Notes: generated by a model from the letters alone, not told the origin. Positions 8,686 through 17,832 are shown, numbered from the stretch's first letter. The stretch is 64,000 nucleotides of DNA from Anaerorhabdus sp964386325 (GCA_964386325.1 CAYLQY010000003.1:62001-126000); one strand, 5' to 3'. Numbers and translations: made by a program.

Positions 8686-10599
8686 ATGAAAAGTGTTGCT
8701 TATAAAATTCTTGAAAATCACCTTGTTGAAGGGAGTATGACAGCAGGGGAACCAATTAAAATTAAAATAGATACAACATTAACACAAGATGCGACGGGAA
8801 CAATGACTTATTTACAGCTTGAACAAATGGGTGTAGACCGTGTAAAGACAGATTGTTCTGTTAGTTATGTTGATCACAATACATTACAAAATGGGTTTAT
8901 GAATGCGGATGATCACCGCTATCTTCAAACGGTTGCGAACCGATATGGTGTTTACTATTCAAAAGCGGGTAATGGAATTTGCCATCAAGTTCAGTTAGAA
9001 CGTTTTGATAAACCAGGACAAACATTACTCGGTTCGGATTCACATACACCAACTGCCGGTGCAATGGGTATGATTGCGATTGGTGCTGGGGGACTTGATG
9101 TTGCATGTGCGATGGCAGGACTTCCATTTTCTCTTAAGATGCCAGAAATAATTAATATAAAATTAACGGGAGCACTTCGTCATGGTTGCTCAGCAAAAGA
9201 TATTATTCTTGAAGTATTAAAACGCTTAACGGTAAAAGGTGGTGTTGGAAAAATACTAGAATATACTGGCGAAGGTATTCAAACACTAACTGTTCCTGAA
9301 AGAAGTACAATTACAAATATGGGAGCAGAACTTGGGGCAACAACATCGCTTTTTCCAAGTGATGAACAAACTCATATCTTCTTGAAAAAACAAAATCGTG
9401 AAGATGATTTTAAAGAATTATTACCAGATGAAAATGCGTATTATGATGAAATAATTGAAATTGATTTATCCACAATTGAACCACTTGTTGCAGCACCTCA
9501 TTCACCAGATAATATTCAAACGGTTGAAGAAGTGAAAGGTAAGAAGATTGATCAAGTGTGTATTGGATCATGTACAAACAGTTCATTTACAGACTTATGT
9601 ACAGTTGCTAATATACTAAAGGGTAAAAAGGTACATCCAGATGTATCACTAACAATTTCATTTGGTTCTAAACAAGTATTAGAAATGTTGGCTGATTGTG
9701 GCGCACTTTCAACACTTATTGCAAGTGGCGCGCGTTTATTAGAATCAACATGTGGACCATGTATTGGTATGGGTCAATCGCCTAAAACAGATGCTGTTTC
9801 ACTTCGAACATTTAATCGTAATTTCTATGGACGTTCAGGAACAATGTCAGCGGGAGTTTATTTGGTATCACCAGAAACTGCGGCCGTTTCTGCAATAACT
9901 GGTGTATTTACATCACCGATGGAAGTTGCATTTGAAAAGGCAGTAATGCCAGAGAAATTCGCAATTGATGATTCGATGATTCTAGTACCTGATTGTGATC
10001 CAAACAAACCAATTGAAAAGGGTCCAAATATTAAAGATTTACCATCAAAGAAACCATTATCTACAATTGATAAAAAAGTAATGATTAAAGTAGAAGATAA
10101 TATTACTACAGATCATATTATGCCAGCGGGTGCAAAAGTATTACCTTATCGTAGTAATATTGAAAAAATTAGTGAATTCTGTTTTAGCCAAATTGACGAA
10201 GGATTTGCGGCACGCTGTCAAGAAAACCACGGTGGAATTATTATCGCAAGAGAAAACTATGGTCAAGGATCTTCACGTGAGCATGCGGCACTAGCACCGA
10301 TGTATTTAGGTATTGAAGCAGTTATTGCGAAAAGTTATGCACGGATTCATCAACAAAATCTAATAAACTCAGGAATTCTTCCTGTATACTTTTTGAAGGA
10401 TGAAGATTATGATCAAATTGATTTATACGATGAGTTAGAATTTGTCGATGTATTAAATATAACTCCAAATAAGAATATTATCGTTCGTAATAAAACAAAG
10501 ATGATAGAGTTTGAAGTAGGACAATATTGTACTGCTGAACAAATCCAAATTATTAAGAATGGTGGATTATTGAACACAATACGATTAAACCAAAAATAA
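8686..10599 (+). CDS. acnA: Aconitate hydratase (short, mitochondrial-like type)
   Basis: 637 residues, like the shorter 640-residue bacterial aconitases rather than the 900-residue AcnA. The [4Fe-4S] ligands are present: one Cys in CIGSCTNSSFTDL and two in STCGPCIGMGQSP. The swivel domain holds ENYGQGSSREHAALAP near residue 520. TTDHIMPAGAK is also family-typical. It interconverts citrate and isocitrate. GGAGG lies eight bases before the ATG. With the divergent citZ-icd it completes the oxidative half of the citrate cycle to 2-oxoglutarate; no 2-oxoglutarate dehydrogenase is in view. Confidence 0.93.
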   Translation: MKSVAYKILENHLVEGSMTAGEPIKIKIDTTLTQDATGTMTYLQLEQMGVDRVKTDCSVSYVDHNTLQNGFMNADDHRYLQTVANRYGVYYSKAGNGICHQVQLERFDKPGQTLLGSDSHTPTAGAMGMIAIGAGGLDVACAMAGLPFSLKMPEIINIKLTGALRHGCSAKDIILEVLKRLTVKGGVGKILEYTGEGIQTLTVPERSTITNMGAELGATTSLFPSDEQTHIFLKKQNREDDFKELLPDENAYYDEIIEIDLSTIEPLVAAPHSPDNIQTVEEVKGKKIDQVCIGSCTNSSFTDLCTVANILKGKKVHPDVSLTISFGSKQVLEMLADCGALSTLIASGARLLESTCGPCIGMGQSPKTDAVSLRTFNRNFYGRSGTMSAGVYLVSPETAAVSAITGVFTSPMEVAFEKAVMPEKFAIDDSMILVPDCDPNKPIEKGPNIKDLPSKKPLSTIDKKVMIKVEDNITTDHIMPAGAKVLPYRSNIEKISEFCFSQIDEGFAARCQENHGGIIIARENYGQGSSREHAALAPMYLGIEAVIAKSYARIHQQNLINSGILPVYFLKDEDYDQIDLYDELEFVDVLNITPNKNIIVRNKTKMIEFEVGQYCTAEQIQIIKNGGLLNTIRLNQK

Positions 10600-10619
10600 A
10601 AGAACAGGAATGTTCTTTT
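10598..10619. terminator. Bidirectional terminator after aconitase
   Basis: A 9-bp perfect stem (AAAAGAACA / TGTTCTTTT) with GGAA loop overlaps the aconitase stop and the end of the convergent FAD-protein gene. Confidence 0.75.
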
Positions 10620-12177
10620 ATTTTGTCATATATTTTTCAGCGATGCGGATTCCATCAACGGCACTTGACATAATACCACCAGCATAGCCAGCACCTTCTC
10701 CACAAGGATAGAGGTTTTCAAGGGTTGTACTATGTCCCAAATCATTTCTTGTTAAGCGAACTGGGCTACTTGATCTAGTTTCTACACCTGTCATAATACC
10801 TCCGCCATCAGCGAATCCGGGAATTCTACGATTGAAAGCAAGAAGTGCTTCTTTAAGTGCGATATTAATTTCATCACTAAATAGTGTACTTAAATCTGCA
10901 AATGTTGTTCCTAAACAATAAGAAGGTTTAACATCTTGGAAATCAGTAGAGATTTGATTAGCTAGATAATCTTTGATTAACTGAACAGGGGCATTGTAAT
11001 TACCACCACCAAGTTCAAAGGCTTTTCTTTCAATTGCTTCTTGATAATCAAATCCATCAAGAACAGAACCTTTATAAAAGTCTTTTACAGGAACTTGAAC
11101 AAGAACTGCACTGTTGGCATTTTCTTGACTACGATCATGTTCACTCATACCATTAACTACAAGTGTTTCTTCAATTGAAGAACTTGGAATGACAAACCCT
11201 CCAGGACACATACAGAAGCTGTATACGCCACGTTCATTGGTTGCAGTATGTGTTAAATGGTATTCTGCAGTTCTTAAGCGTGGATGGTTATAGAACTCAC
11301 CATATTGATTCTTATCAATGAATTGTTGATGATGTTCAACGCGAACACCAATCGCAAAGCTTTTTGGTTCAACACAAACATTTTGTGCGACTAATTTTTC
11401 AATGGTGTCTTTTGCACTATGTCCTACACACAAGAAGACTGTATCAGTATCAATAGTACCTTGACTAGTTTGAACACCCGTGATTTTTCCTTCATGAAGA
11501 ATCAAGTTTTCAAAACGAGTATTGAATTTAACTTCTCCGCCTAAACGAATAATTTTTTCACGAATATTTTTTACGATATCTCTTAATTTATCGGTACCAA
11601 TATGCGGATGAGCTTCATAACGAATACTTTCATCAGCACCAGCTTCAATAAATTCATCGATGACTTTAATTACACGGTTATCCTTGATACGTGTAGTAAG
11701 TTTACCATCAGAGAAAGTACCAGCTCCACCTTCACCGAATTGAACATTACTTTCAGGATTTAGTAGACCTTGTTTCCAAAATTGATCTACGTCATGAACT
11801 CTTTGATCAACAGCACTACCACGTTCTAGAATAATTGGATTATATCCAGCTTCAGCAAGTAACAAAGAAGTGAATAAACCAGAAGGTCCTAATCCAACAA
11901 CAACTGGACGAGAAGTAGCAACGAATGTTACTTCAGGTAAAGTGTAGCTAGGTTTTTCACCCACTGTTACATCTTTATTGGTCAAGAATCTTTTTTCATT
12001 TTTAACTTCTACTAAAACAGAATACACGAATTGAATCGGTTCTTTTCTAGCATCAATTGATTCTTTTAAGATTTGAAACGAATGTATATCGCCAAGTGAA
12101 CATCCAAGTTTTTTTGAAACTACCTCTTTTGTGCATGTTTGGTCGAGCGTACATTTTATTTGATTTACGATTATCAT
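10618..12177 (-). CDS. FAD-dependent dehydrogenase-like protein (COG2509 type)
   Basis: About 519 residues from an ATG with GGTGAT upstream; a GTG three codons earlier is possible. After an N-terminal domain of about 85 residues, VVGLGPSGLFTSLLLAEAGYNPIILERG is the dinucleotide-binding GxGxxG motif. QFGEGGAGTFSDGKLTTR and the C-terminal GEGAGYAGGIMSSAVDGIRIAE match the uncharacterised NAD(FAD)-utilising dehydrogenases found in many Bacillota. The reaction is unknown. It is probably a single-gene unit; its -10 lies inside the palindrome at 12188-12204. Confidence 0.88.
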   Translation of the reverse strand: MIIVNQIKCTLDQTCTKEVVSKKLGCSLGDIHSFQILKESIDARKEPIQFVYSVLVEVKNEKRFLTNKDVTVGEKPSYTLPEVTFVATSRPVVVGLGPSGLFTSLLLAEAGYNPIILERGSAVDQRVHDVDQFWKQGLLNPESNVQFGEGGAGTFSDGKLTTRIKDNRVIKVIDEFIEAGADESIRYEAHPHIGTDKLRDIVKNIREKIIRLGGEVKFNTRFENLILHEGKITGVQTSQGTIDTDTVFLCVGHSAKDTIEKLVAQNVCVEPKSFAIGVRVEHHQQFIDKNQYGEFYNHPRLRTAEYHLTHTATNERGVYSFCMCPGGFVIPSSSIEETLVVNGMSEHDRSQENANSAVLVQVPVKDFYKGSVLDGFDYQEAIERKAFELGGGNYNAPVQLIKDYLANQISTDFQDVKPSYCLGTTFADLSTLFSDEINIALKEALLAFNRRIPGFADGGGIMTGVETRSSSPVRLTRNDLGHSTTLENLYPCGEGAGYAGGIMSSAVDGIRIAEKYMTK

Positions 12178-12187
12178 ATTTATCACC

Positions 12188-12211
12188 CATGGTATTATAC
12201 CATGCTATAAT
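12188..12211. promoter_or_regulatory. Overlapping divergent -10 elements within a 17-bp palindrome
   Basis: CATGGTAT-T-ATACCATG (12188-12204) is a perfect inverted repeat. A rightward TATAAT (12206-12211) follows directly, and a leftward TATAAT lies inside it (complement of 12194-12199). A repressor at the palindrome could shut both the lipoprotein and FAD-protein genes; no repressor is identified. Confidence 0.4.
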
Positions 12212-12236
12212 GCTAATAGATACGGAGGACTTAAAT

Positions 12237-12704
12237 ATGAGAAAATTAATTATCATACTGCTTTCCGTTGTAGTTCTAGGACTAGCTGGATGTTCAAGTA
12301 AACCAGGAAATACTGATACAAAGAATACTCCTACACCAACCCCAATTTCAACTTCAACGCCAAAAGCAACAGACAAAACAGAGGAGCAAACAGGTATTGT
12401 TTTAACCGATACATATGTATTGGGTACCTTTGTTGAAGAAACTAAGACAGACCCAACAACAATTTCATTCAAGGAAGATGGTACATTTACATCAATGGTT
12501 AATACATGTTCAGGTATGATGGATGTGACTGGTACGTATAGTTTGGATGGTGATACAGTATCTTTGTTTATTCCAAATGAGACAGGTGTTTTTTATTTGG
12601 ATCATGATCAACCATTTGAATTCATTATTACTAAAGACTCACTTAAACATAAAACTGACAATGCATTCTCATGTGCAAATGTTGGTGATTATTTGCCAAA
12701 ATAA
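12237..12704 (+). CDS. Small lipoprotein of unknown function
   Basis: 155 residues from an ATG with CGGAGGA upstream; an ORF reading further upstream lies inside the divergent gene and is not real. The N terminus is a type II signal peptide, MRKLIIILLSVVVLGLAGCSS, with lipobox LAGC. A Thr/Pro/Ser-rich linker follows (residues 25-50). The mature domain contains TISFKEDGTFTSMVNTCSGMMDVTGTYSLDGDTVSL, a beta-rich pattern like META/lipocalin-type lipoproteins of Bacillota. It is anchored outside the membrane. Function is unknown. Confidence 0.75.
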   Translation: MRKLIIILLSVVVLGLAGCSSKPGNTDTKNTPTPTPISTSTPKATDKTEEQTGIVLTDTYVLGTFVEETKTDPTTISFKEDGTFTSMVNTCSGMMDVTGTYSLDGDTVSLFIPNETGVFYLDHDQPFEFIITKDSLKHKTDNAFSCANVGDYLPK

Positions 12705-12724
12705 AAAGAACGTCAGTTCTTTTT
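12703..12724. terminator. Bidirectional terminator
   Basis: A 9-bp perfect stem (AAAAAGAAC / GTTCTTTTT) with GTCA loop is shared by the lipoprotein gene and the convergent ArsC-like gene; it overlaps the end of the latter. Confidence 0.75.
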
Positions 12725-13123
12725 ATTTTGGATAGTTCTTTTTAATTGAAGAATGTTTTTTTCGATTTTATAAATTGTTTTTAAGAATTCCTCGTCACTT
12801 TTACCACTAGGATCTTCTAATCCCCAATCTTCATGGTAAGTATGTGCAACTGCAGGACATTCAACATTACAACCCATTGTAATTAAAATATCAATCGGAG
12901 GTAAATCAGTAATCAGTTTACTGAACTGTGTTTCTTCCATATCAATACCATGGGTTTGTTTTAATAAACGTACAGCGTCTTGATTAATTTTATCAACAAT
13001 AACAGTTCCAGCACTATAGCAATCAAACATATCGTCTGCTATTCTTTTACAAAGAGCTTCAGCAATTTGTGATCTGCATGAGTTGTGAACACAGACAAAA
13101 GCAACTTTTGTTTTATTTTCCAT
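12713..13123 (-). CDS. Arsenate reductase ArsC / low-molecular-weight phosphatase family protein
   Basis: 136 residues. The N-terminal FVCVHNSCRSQIAEAL is the CX5R phosphate loop in the HNSCRS form typical of thioredoxin-coupled ArsC. DWGLEDPSGKSDEEF provides the general-acid Asp-Pro region. ITMGCNVECPAV supplies further Cys residues that could form the redox relay. It may reduce arsenate or act as a tyrosine phosphatase; the Cys pattern favours ArsC. It overlaps the upstream HAD gene by 11 bases, so translation is probably coupled. It is not adjacent to the ArsR operon 6 kb away. Confidence 0.82.
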   Translation of the reverse strand: MENKTKVAFVCVHNSCRSQIAEALCKRIADDMFDCYSAGTVIVDKINQDAVRLLKQTHGIDMEETQFSKLITDLPPIDILITMGCNVECPAVAHTYHEDWGLEDPSGKSDEEFLKTIYKIEKNILQLKRTIQNKKN

Positions 13124-13835
13124 CGATAATACCTTTTAAAAGATTATACAATTCACTGTTGCGACTATAATCAGCAACACGAACGATATCAACTACTCCT
13201 TGGTCATGAAGTTTATTGAAATTATCTAAAGTTTCATGGGGTTGATGAACAAATATTGCAGTACCACCATGAGTTTTCATAAATTCCATGGCATACACAT
13301 CAGTAAGACCATCTCCTAAATAAACCATGTTTGTACAATCGTAATTAGGGTTACCATGTGCTTCACATATTTCTTTAATCTTATCAACTTTTTTACGGTC
13401 GTTCATGGCGTAATCAATTCCATAAGCATTTCCATCTTTATCATAAGCAAAAGTTGTACCATAGATTTCTTTAAAGTATTTTGCAATAGGTGTATGTAAA
13501 AGTGGAATCTTAAATCCAGAACTTACTAAATAATGATCTGCAGAGTCTTTAAAGTCTTCAAAATAATCAAAAACACCAGGATTATAATCGGATATATTTG
13601 TAGCTTTCGCAAATGTTTCATCTGTTAAAGGATACCCTTTTTCTTTAAGTACATTTAAGAAAGTTATATAGTAAGCATCAAAAACATCACTTTTAGGATT
13701 TTCATGAATCCATTCTTTCATTTTTTGTTCGTAATACTCAGGTGTACATCCTAATTCATCCATAAGATTAACACGAGGTACAGAGTTCGTGGTTAATGTT
13801 CCATCGTAATCATAAATCAAAATTGGTTTATTCAT
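13113..13835 (-). CDS. HAD-superfamily phosphatase
   Basis: 240 residues. Motif I is IYDYDGTLT with both catalytic Asp residues. The serine of motif II is in LVSSGFKIPL, the lysine motif lies near DRKKVDKI, and motif IV is YLGDGLTDVYAMEF. The helical cap insert between motifs I and II is of the phosphoserine-phosphatase-like type, but the substrate is not predictable. It is the first gene of a two-gene unit with the ArsC-like protein. AGTAGG precedes the ATG. Confidence 0.82.
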   Translation of the reverse strand: MNKPILIYDYDGTLTTNSVPRVNLMDELGCTPEYYEQKMKEWIHENPKSDVFDAYYITFLNVLKEKGYPLTDETFAKATNISDYNPGVFDYFEDFKDSADHYLVSSGFKIPLLHTPIAKYFKEIYGTTFAYDKDGNAYGIDYAMNDRKKVDKIKEICEAHGNPNYDCTNMVYLGDGLTDVYAMEFMKTHGGTAIFVHQPHETLDNFNKLHDQGVVDIVRVADYSRNSELYNLLKGIIDGK

Positions 13836-13957
13836 AAGTTTACCTACTTTCTCAATGAACTAATTATAATGAAATAAAAGAGTTAACGCAATCATTACAT
13901 CTTATAAAATCATAGTCAATGAAACGGGTTCATGATAAAATGAGGATGGTGAAAAAT

Positions 13958-15421
13958 ATGATAGTGACAAGTGAAACAATGAAAAAATGTGAAGAGAAAT
14001 CAACTTTTTCAAGCGAAGAACTTATGGAAGAAGTTGCTTTTAAACTTGCTATCGAAATAAAGAAAAGACATGATATTAGTACTAGTATTTGTATTGTATG
14101 TGGACAGGGGAATAATGGTGGCGACGGGTTTGCCTGTGCACGTATATTATTAGGTGAAGGATACAATGTATTTGTTCTTCCTATTGAAACCAAACAAAAA
14201 ACAGATGAGTCACAGAAAAACAGAGACTTATTAAATAAAAAGAACGTTATAACCTTTAATAAGGCGCAAGAAAAATCTTTTGATATCATAATCGATGCAG
14301 TTTATGGATTTGGATTCAAAGGTTCTTTACTGGATAAAATAAGACCAATTATGAAATGGATAAATGAATCAAAAGGGTTAGTGTATTCTATTGATATTAA
14401 TAGTGGGGCTGAAGCAGATAGTGGAAGATATGATAGAGATACGATTAAATCGACAATAACATTCGCACTTGGGTATTTAAAACCAATTCATTGTTTAAGA
14501 AAAGATCATTTCTTATTTCAACAAGTAGTATGTATTCCTTTAAGAATACCAGAACCTAAAAAATCTGATTGCATTGAAATGGATGAAGATAAATTCATTG
14601 AAGGACTACCTAAACTAAGAGAAGATGGCTATAAAGGACAAACTGGAAAAGCGTTATTAATAGGTGGATGTGTAGGGATGGTTGGAGCATTAGCCCTAAA
14701 TATATTGGGTGCAAAAGCAAGTGGTTCTACTTATCTACATGTTGCTTGTGATGAAGCAATATATCCAATCTTAGCTTCAAGAGAAATTACACCTATTTTC
14801 CATCCGTTTACAAAAGACACAGTATCAGCTGTTCTTAGACCATTGATACCTGAAGTAAATGCAATTGGATTTGGAAGTGGTGCAACTTATTTAGAAGTAA
14901 AAAGAAAGATCCAAGAACTAATCCTTCAACAATCAGTAACACCCGTTGTTTTAGATGCTGAAGCAATAAGGCTTCTTATAGGAAATTTATATATTCTAAA
15001 ATTAATTCAGACACCAGTAGTGTTAACACCACATTTAAAAGAATTTGCGGACTTAGTTGGTTTGCCTATTGAAGTAATAAATGCGGATAAGATAAAAATT
15101 GCCCAAGAATTTGCCAAGGAATATCATGTTATTCTAGTGTTGAAAGGACCATGTACACTCGTAGTTTCACCATTTGGTGAGTATTATATTAATCAAACAG
15201 GTAATGCTTCACTGGCGCGTGCAGGTAGTGGGGATTTATTAACAGGATTAATTACTGGGTTTATAAGTCAAAAGAAAGATATAATAATTTCAGTAGTCAT
15301 GGCGGTATGGTTACATGGTAAGGCTGCTGATTTAGCTATCCAAAAACATCCTATGACAACCATGCAACCTGAATATTTGATTGAAGCAATTGAAGATTTT
15401 TATTTTAGTAAGAAGAGGTAG
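13958..15421 (+). CDS. nnr: Bifunctional NAD(P)H-hydrate epimerase / ADP-dependent dehydratase
   Basis: 487 residues from the ATG that follows GAGGATGGTG; earlier in-frame Met codons lie within that site. The N-terminal YjeF domain has CGQGNNGGDGFACAR, the NAD(P)HX epimerase nucleotide loop. The C-terminal ribokinase-like domain begins near residue 220 (GYKGQTGKALLIGG) and carries NQTGNASLARAGSGDLLTGLI, where GSGD contains the catalytic Asp. The enzyme repairs hydrated NADH and NADPH. This fused arrangement is common in bacteria. Confidence 0.92.
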   Translation: MIVTSETMKKCEEKSTFSSEELMEEVAFKLAIEIKKRHDISTSICIVCGQGNNGGDGFACARILLGEGYNVFVLPIETKQKTDESQKNRDLLNKKNVITFNKAQEKSFDIIIDAVYGFGFKGSLLDKIRPIMKWINESKGLVYSIDINSGAEADSGRYDRDTIKSTITFALGYLKPIHCLRKDHFLFQQVVCIPLRIPEPKKSDCIEMDEDKFIEGLPKLREDGYKGQTGKALLIGGCVGMVGALALNILGAKASGSTYLHVACDEAIYPILASREITPIFHPFTKDTVSAVLRPLIPEVNAIGFGSGATYLEVKRKIQELILQQSVTPVVLDAEAIRLLIGNLYILKLIQTPVVLTPHLKEFADLVGLPIEVINADKIKIAQEFAKEYHVILVLKGPCTLVVSPFGEYYINQTGNASLARAGSGDLLTGLITGFISQKKDIIISVVMAVWLHGKAADLAIQKHPMTTMQPEYLIEAIEDFYFSKKR

Positions 15422-15446
15422 CACTTCACAGAGCACCTCTTTCTTT
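15411..15446 (+). terminator. Terminator after nnr
   Basis: AGAGGT-A-GC pairs with GC-ACCTCT across a short loop and is followed by TTCTTT. It overlaps the tRNA-Ser promoter. Confidence 0.5.
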
Positions 15447-15453
15447 GTATAAT
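15425..15453 (+). promoter_or_regulatory. Promoter of tRNA-Ser
   Basis: TTCACA, 17-bp spacer, TATAAT; the tRNA begins 16 bases after the -10. Confidence 0.65.
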
Positions 15454-15469
15454 ATAAGACGAATGTAAT

Positions 15470-15557
15470 GAAGAGCTGGCCGAGCGGTTGAAGGCACCAT
15501 CTTGGAAAGGTGGCGTAGTGCAAGCTACCATGGGTTCGAATCCCATGCTCTTCGCCA
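15470..15557 (+). tRNA. tRNA-Ser (anticodon GGA)
   Basis: Acceptor stem GAAGAGC/GCTCTTC, anticodon loop TTGGAAA (anticodon at 15514-15516), a long variable arm (GCGTAGTGCAAGCT region) as expected for serine, T-loop GGTTCGAATCC, discriminator G and encoded CCA. 88 nt. Confidence 0.95.
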
Positions 15558-15603
15558 ATTTATTGTACTATTTTTATTCTTTATATATCATTGAATAGAT
15601 AAC

Positions 15604-15630
15604 GCGGCCAAATTTATGGCTGCTTTTTTA
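15604..15630 (+). terminator. Terminator downstream of tRNA-Ser
   Basis: A 7-bp stem (GCGGCCA / TGGCTGC, one G-T pair), 6-base loop and six T. The rest of the gap to 15812 is AT-rich; a TATAAT near 15775 probably starts the GNAT gene. Confidence 0.6.
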
Positions 15631-15812
15631 TAAAATTTTTTAATTATAACTGCTATTATTGGTTTCTTTATTTGGTAATCGAATAAATAATATTCATCAT
15701 TTATCTCTATTTCAAGGGAAAGTATACTTGCAGTGTTAACAGTTTTACGGTGTCTGAAATCATGATATAGTAAATATAATAAAATTCATAAAATATGTAG
15801 GAGATAACTAGT

Positions 15813-16379
15813 ATGAGCATAAGTCCTTTTGATCAGTTTCCAAGTATTAAGACAGAAGAAATAACATTAAGAAAAATTGTTCCATCGGACATTGATTTAC
15901 TTTTCGAGATATATAGTAACGAAATGCTTTTTTGTCATTCTCCCAATATGCTAAAAAAGAACAAAGATACAGTTGCGAATATGATTGGACATTTTGAAAG
16001 AGATTTTAATAAAAAGAAAATCATTTTTATGGGAATATGTCGTACGAGTAAGCCAGATGAAATCGTTGGAGTTGCTGAAATGTTTGACTATGATAGCCAT
16101 ATTAATATGATAACAATTGGGTATCGATTGAATAATCGCTTTTGGGGACAAGGTATTGCGACCAAAACAGTCAGCATTATGGTGGATTATCTATTTAATG
16201 AAATCGGTATTAATCGTATTCAAGCTTTTGTTATGCCGGAAAATATTAAATCGCTTCGTGTTTTAGAACGTAATAAATTTATAAAAGAAGGTTTGATTAG
16301 GCAAGGAAATATTTGGAAAGGATTAGGTGTTATCGATCTCATCTTGTATTCAATGATAAAAAGTGACTACACTAAATGA
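15813..16379 (+). CDS. GNAT-family N-acetyltransferase (RimJ/RimL-like)
   Basis: 188 residues. The order is that of ribosomal-protein-type acetyltransferases: ITLRKIVPSDIDLLFEIYSNEMLF at the start, then IGYRLNNRFWGQGIATKTVSIMVDYLFNEIGINRIQAFVMPENIKSLRVLERNKFIKEG. The acetyl-CoA loop is WGQGIA. The acceptor may be an N-terminal amine or an unrelated small molecule. It has a TAGGAGA ribosome site and stands alone. Only a weak 5-bp hairpin (near 16440) follows, so its end of transcription is unclear. Confidence 0.85.
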   Translation: MSISPFDQFPSIKTEEITLRKIVPSDIDLLFEIYSNEMLFCHSPNMLKKNKDTVANMIGHFERDFNKKKIIFMGICRTSKPDEIVGVAEMFDYDSHINMITIGYRLNNRFWGQGIATKTVSIMVDYLFNEIGINRIQAFVMPENIKSLRVLERNKFIKEGLIRQGNIWKGLGVIDLILYSMIKSDYTK

Positions 16380-16568
16380 GTAGAATTTAATCTAATGTAG
16401 GACAGAAATTTTGATTAGTTTTATTGGAAATAATGAACCCTTTGTTATAAAGGATCTTCTATTTTTTATGTCATTGATCACTGCAAGTAATCAAAGTATG
16501 ATATGATTATTCAGAAGAAATAAATTTTCCATGGGTAAATTAAGTTAATATTTAATAAGGAGAAGCGA

Positions 16569-17147
16569 ATGAACAATAAAAATGAAATATTATTAGTACT
16601 TACTGATAAATGGTGTGATTGGGAAGCAAGTTATGTTTGTGCTGTGACCAACTCTTATTTAGATTATTCAGTTAAAACAATTGCGGTTGATAAAAAACCA
16701 AAAGTATCAATGGGGAATATATCTGCTAATATTGATTGCTGTATAGAGGATGATATTGATTTTTCTAATGTTGCTATTGTTGTGCTAACAGGTGGTCTTT
16801 CTTGGGGAGAACATGATTACGATGATATTGCGAAATTCATTAAAACGGTTGTCAGCAACAATATCCCTGTTGCAGCTATATGCAGTGCTACGACATTTTT
16901 ATGTAGACAAGGATTCTTGAATAATGTTAAACACACAGGAGATAGCTTAGAATTATTCCAAAGTCAAAAAGGATACAGTGGTGAGAATTTATATATTCCA
17001 GCACAAGTTGTAGTAGATAATGGATTCATTACTGCAAACGAAACTGCTGCTGTAGAATTTGCATATGAAATATTTAAACTTTTAAATATAGATGCTAATG
17101 AAACGACTGTATGGTATGACAATTTCAAGAATGGTGCTATTCGCTAA
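16569..17147 (+). CDS. DJ-1/PfpI family protein
   Basis: 192 residues. The glutamine-amidotransferase-like fold shows LLVLTDKWCDWEASYV at the N terminus and the nucleophile-elbow Cys in PVAAICSATTFLCRQGFLNN (Cys near residue 101). HTGD and FITANETAAVEFAYEI follow as in YdeA/PfpI relatives. Members act as stress-response or glyoxal/deglycase-type proteins, or have no known reaction. It has GGAGAAG before the ATG and lies in the same direction as the PAP2 gene 58 bases downstream. Confidence 0.85.
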   Translation: MNNKNEILLVLTDKWCDWEASYVCAVTNSYLDYSVKTIAVDKKPKVSMGNISANIDCCIEDDIDFSNVAIVVLTGGLSWGEHDYDDIAKFIKTVVSNNIPVAAICSATTFLCRQGFLNNVKHTGDSLELFQSQKGYSGENLYIPAQVVVDNGFITANETAAVEFAYEIFKLLNIDANETTVWYDNFKNGAIR

Positions 17148-17205
17148 GTTTAAATGAATAGCAACTTGTTTAATTACATTTAATATTAATAAGAGGAGAA
17201 TTAAT

Positions 17206-17742
17206 TTGATTACTCAAATTGATATACAAATTATGATGTGGATTCAAGAACATATGCAATCTGAATTCATGGATTCGTTTATGAAGTTTATTACGTGGAT
17301 TGGCGATTGGATGTTGTTATGGGCAATCCTTTTTGTCATCTATTTTATTTTTAAGAAAAAAGATCGTAATGCAAAAATACTTGCACTGTCATTATGCATT
17401 TCTTTTCTAGTAAATCAAGTGATTTTAAAAAACATGGTTCGTCGACCACGCCCTTTTATAGAGAATGCCCAGCTTCCTTCTTTGATAAAAGAGCCTACAT
17501 CTTATTCGTTTCCATCTAGTCATAGTGCTACATCATTTGCGGTTGCAAGTGCATTATCATTAACTAATAAATCATTGAGGTTTATTAGTTATCTTCTTGC
17601 ATCGTTAATTGCGTTTTCAAGAGTGTATTTAAATGTTCATCATCCAAGTGATGTTGTTGTAGGTGCTTTGGTAGGTATATTGTCAACGATTGTTGCAGAA
17701 AAAATTATAAATTGGTTTGAAAAATACAAGTTATCTAAATAA
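17206..17742 (+). CDS. PAP2-family membrane phosphatase
   Basis: 178 residues starting at TTG, chosen because AAGAGGAG lies seven bases upstream. All three PAP2 motifs are present: K(x)MVRRPRP, PSSHSATSF and SRVYLNVHHPSDVVVG. About five membrane helices are predicted. Likely substrates are undecaprenyl pyrophosphate or phosphatidic acid at the outer membrane face. A 7-bp hairpin (17761-17777) follows but lacks a T-run. Confidence 0.9.
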   Translation: MITQIDIQIMMWIQEHMQSEFMDSFMKFITWIGDWMLLWAILFVIYFIFKKKDRNAKILALSLCISFLVNQVILKNMVRRPRPFIENAQLPSLIKEPTSYSFPSSHSATSFAVASALSLTNKSLRFISYLLASLIAFSRVYLNVHHPSDVVVGALVGILSTIVAEKIINWFEKYKLSK

Positions 17743-17792
17743 ATAGTAAACAAGAAAATTGATTTGTTACACAAATCATTCTAAAAACCTTT

Positions 17793-17832
17793 ATTAGACA
17801 CAAATTCCTCTCTCGTTGAGTCTGTGTCTAAT
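17793..17832. repeat. 10-bp perfect inverted repeat
   Basis: ATTAGACACA and TGTGTCTAAT are separated by 20 bases in the gap after the PAP2 gene. It has no T-run and does not look like a terminator. It could be the end of a vanished mobile element or an RNA hairpin. Confidence 0.4.

Noticed and set aside
12057..12236. A longer N terminus for the lipoprotein
   Set aside because: It would lie inside the divergent FAD-protein gene and destroy the signal peptide; the ATG at 12237 has CGGAGGA upstream and a perfect lipobox.
12713..13123. The ArsC-like gene as part of the ArsR/permease resistance operon
   Set aside because: It is 6.5 kb away on the other strand in a unit with a HAD phosphatase, and no ArsR-like operator was seen near it.
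16438..16470. Terminator after the GNAT gene
   Set aside because: Only a 5-bp stem and a T-run several bases away; too weak to list.
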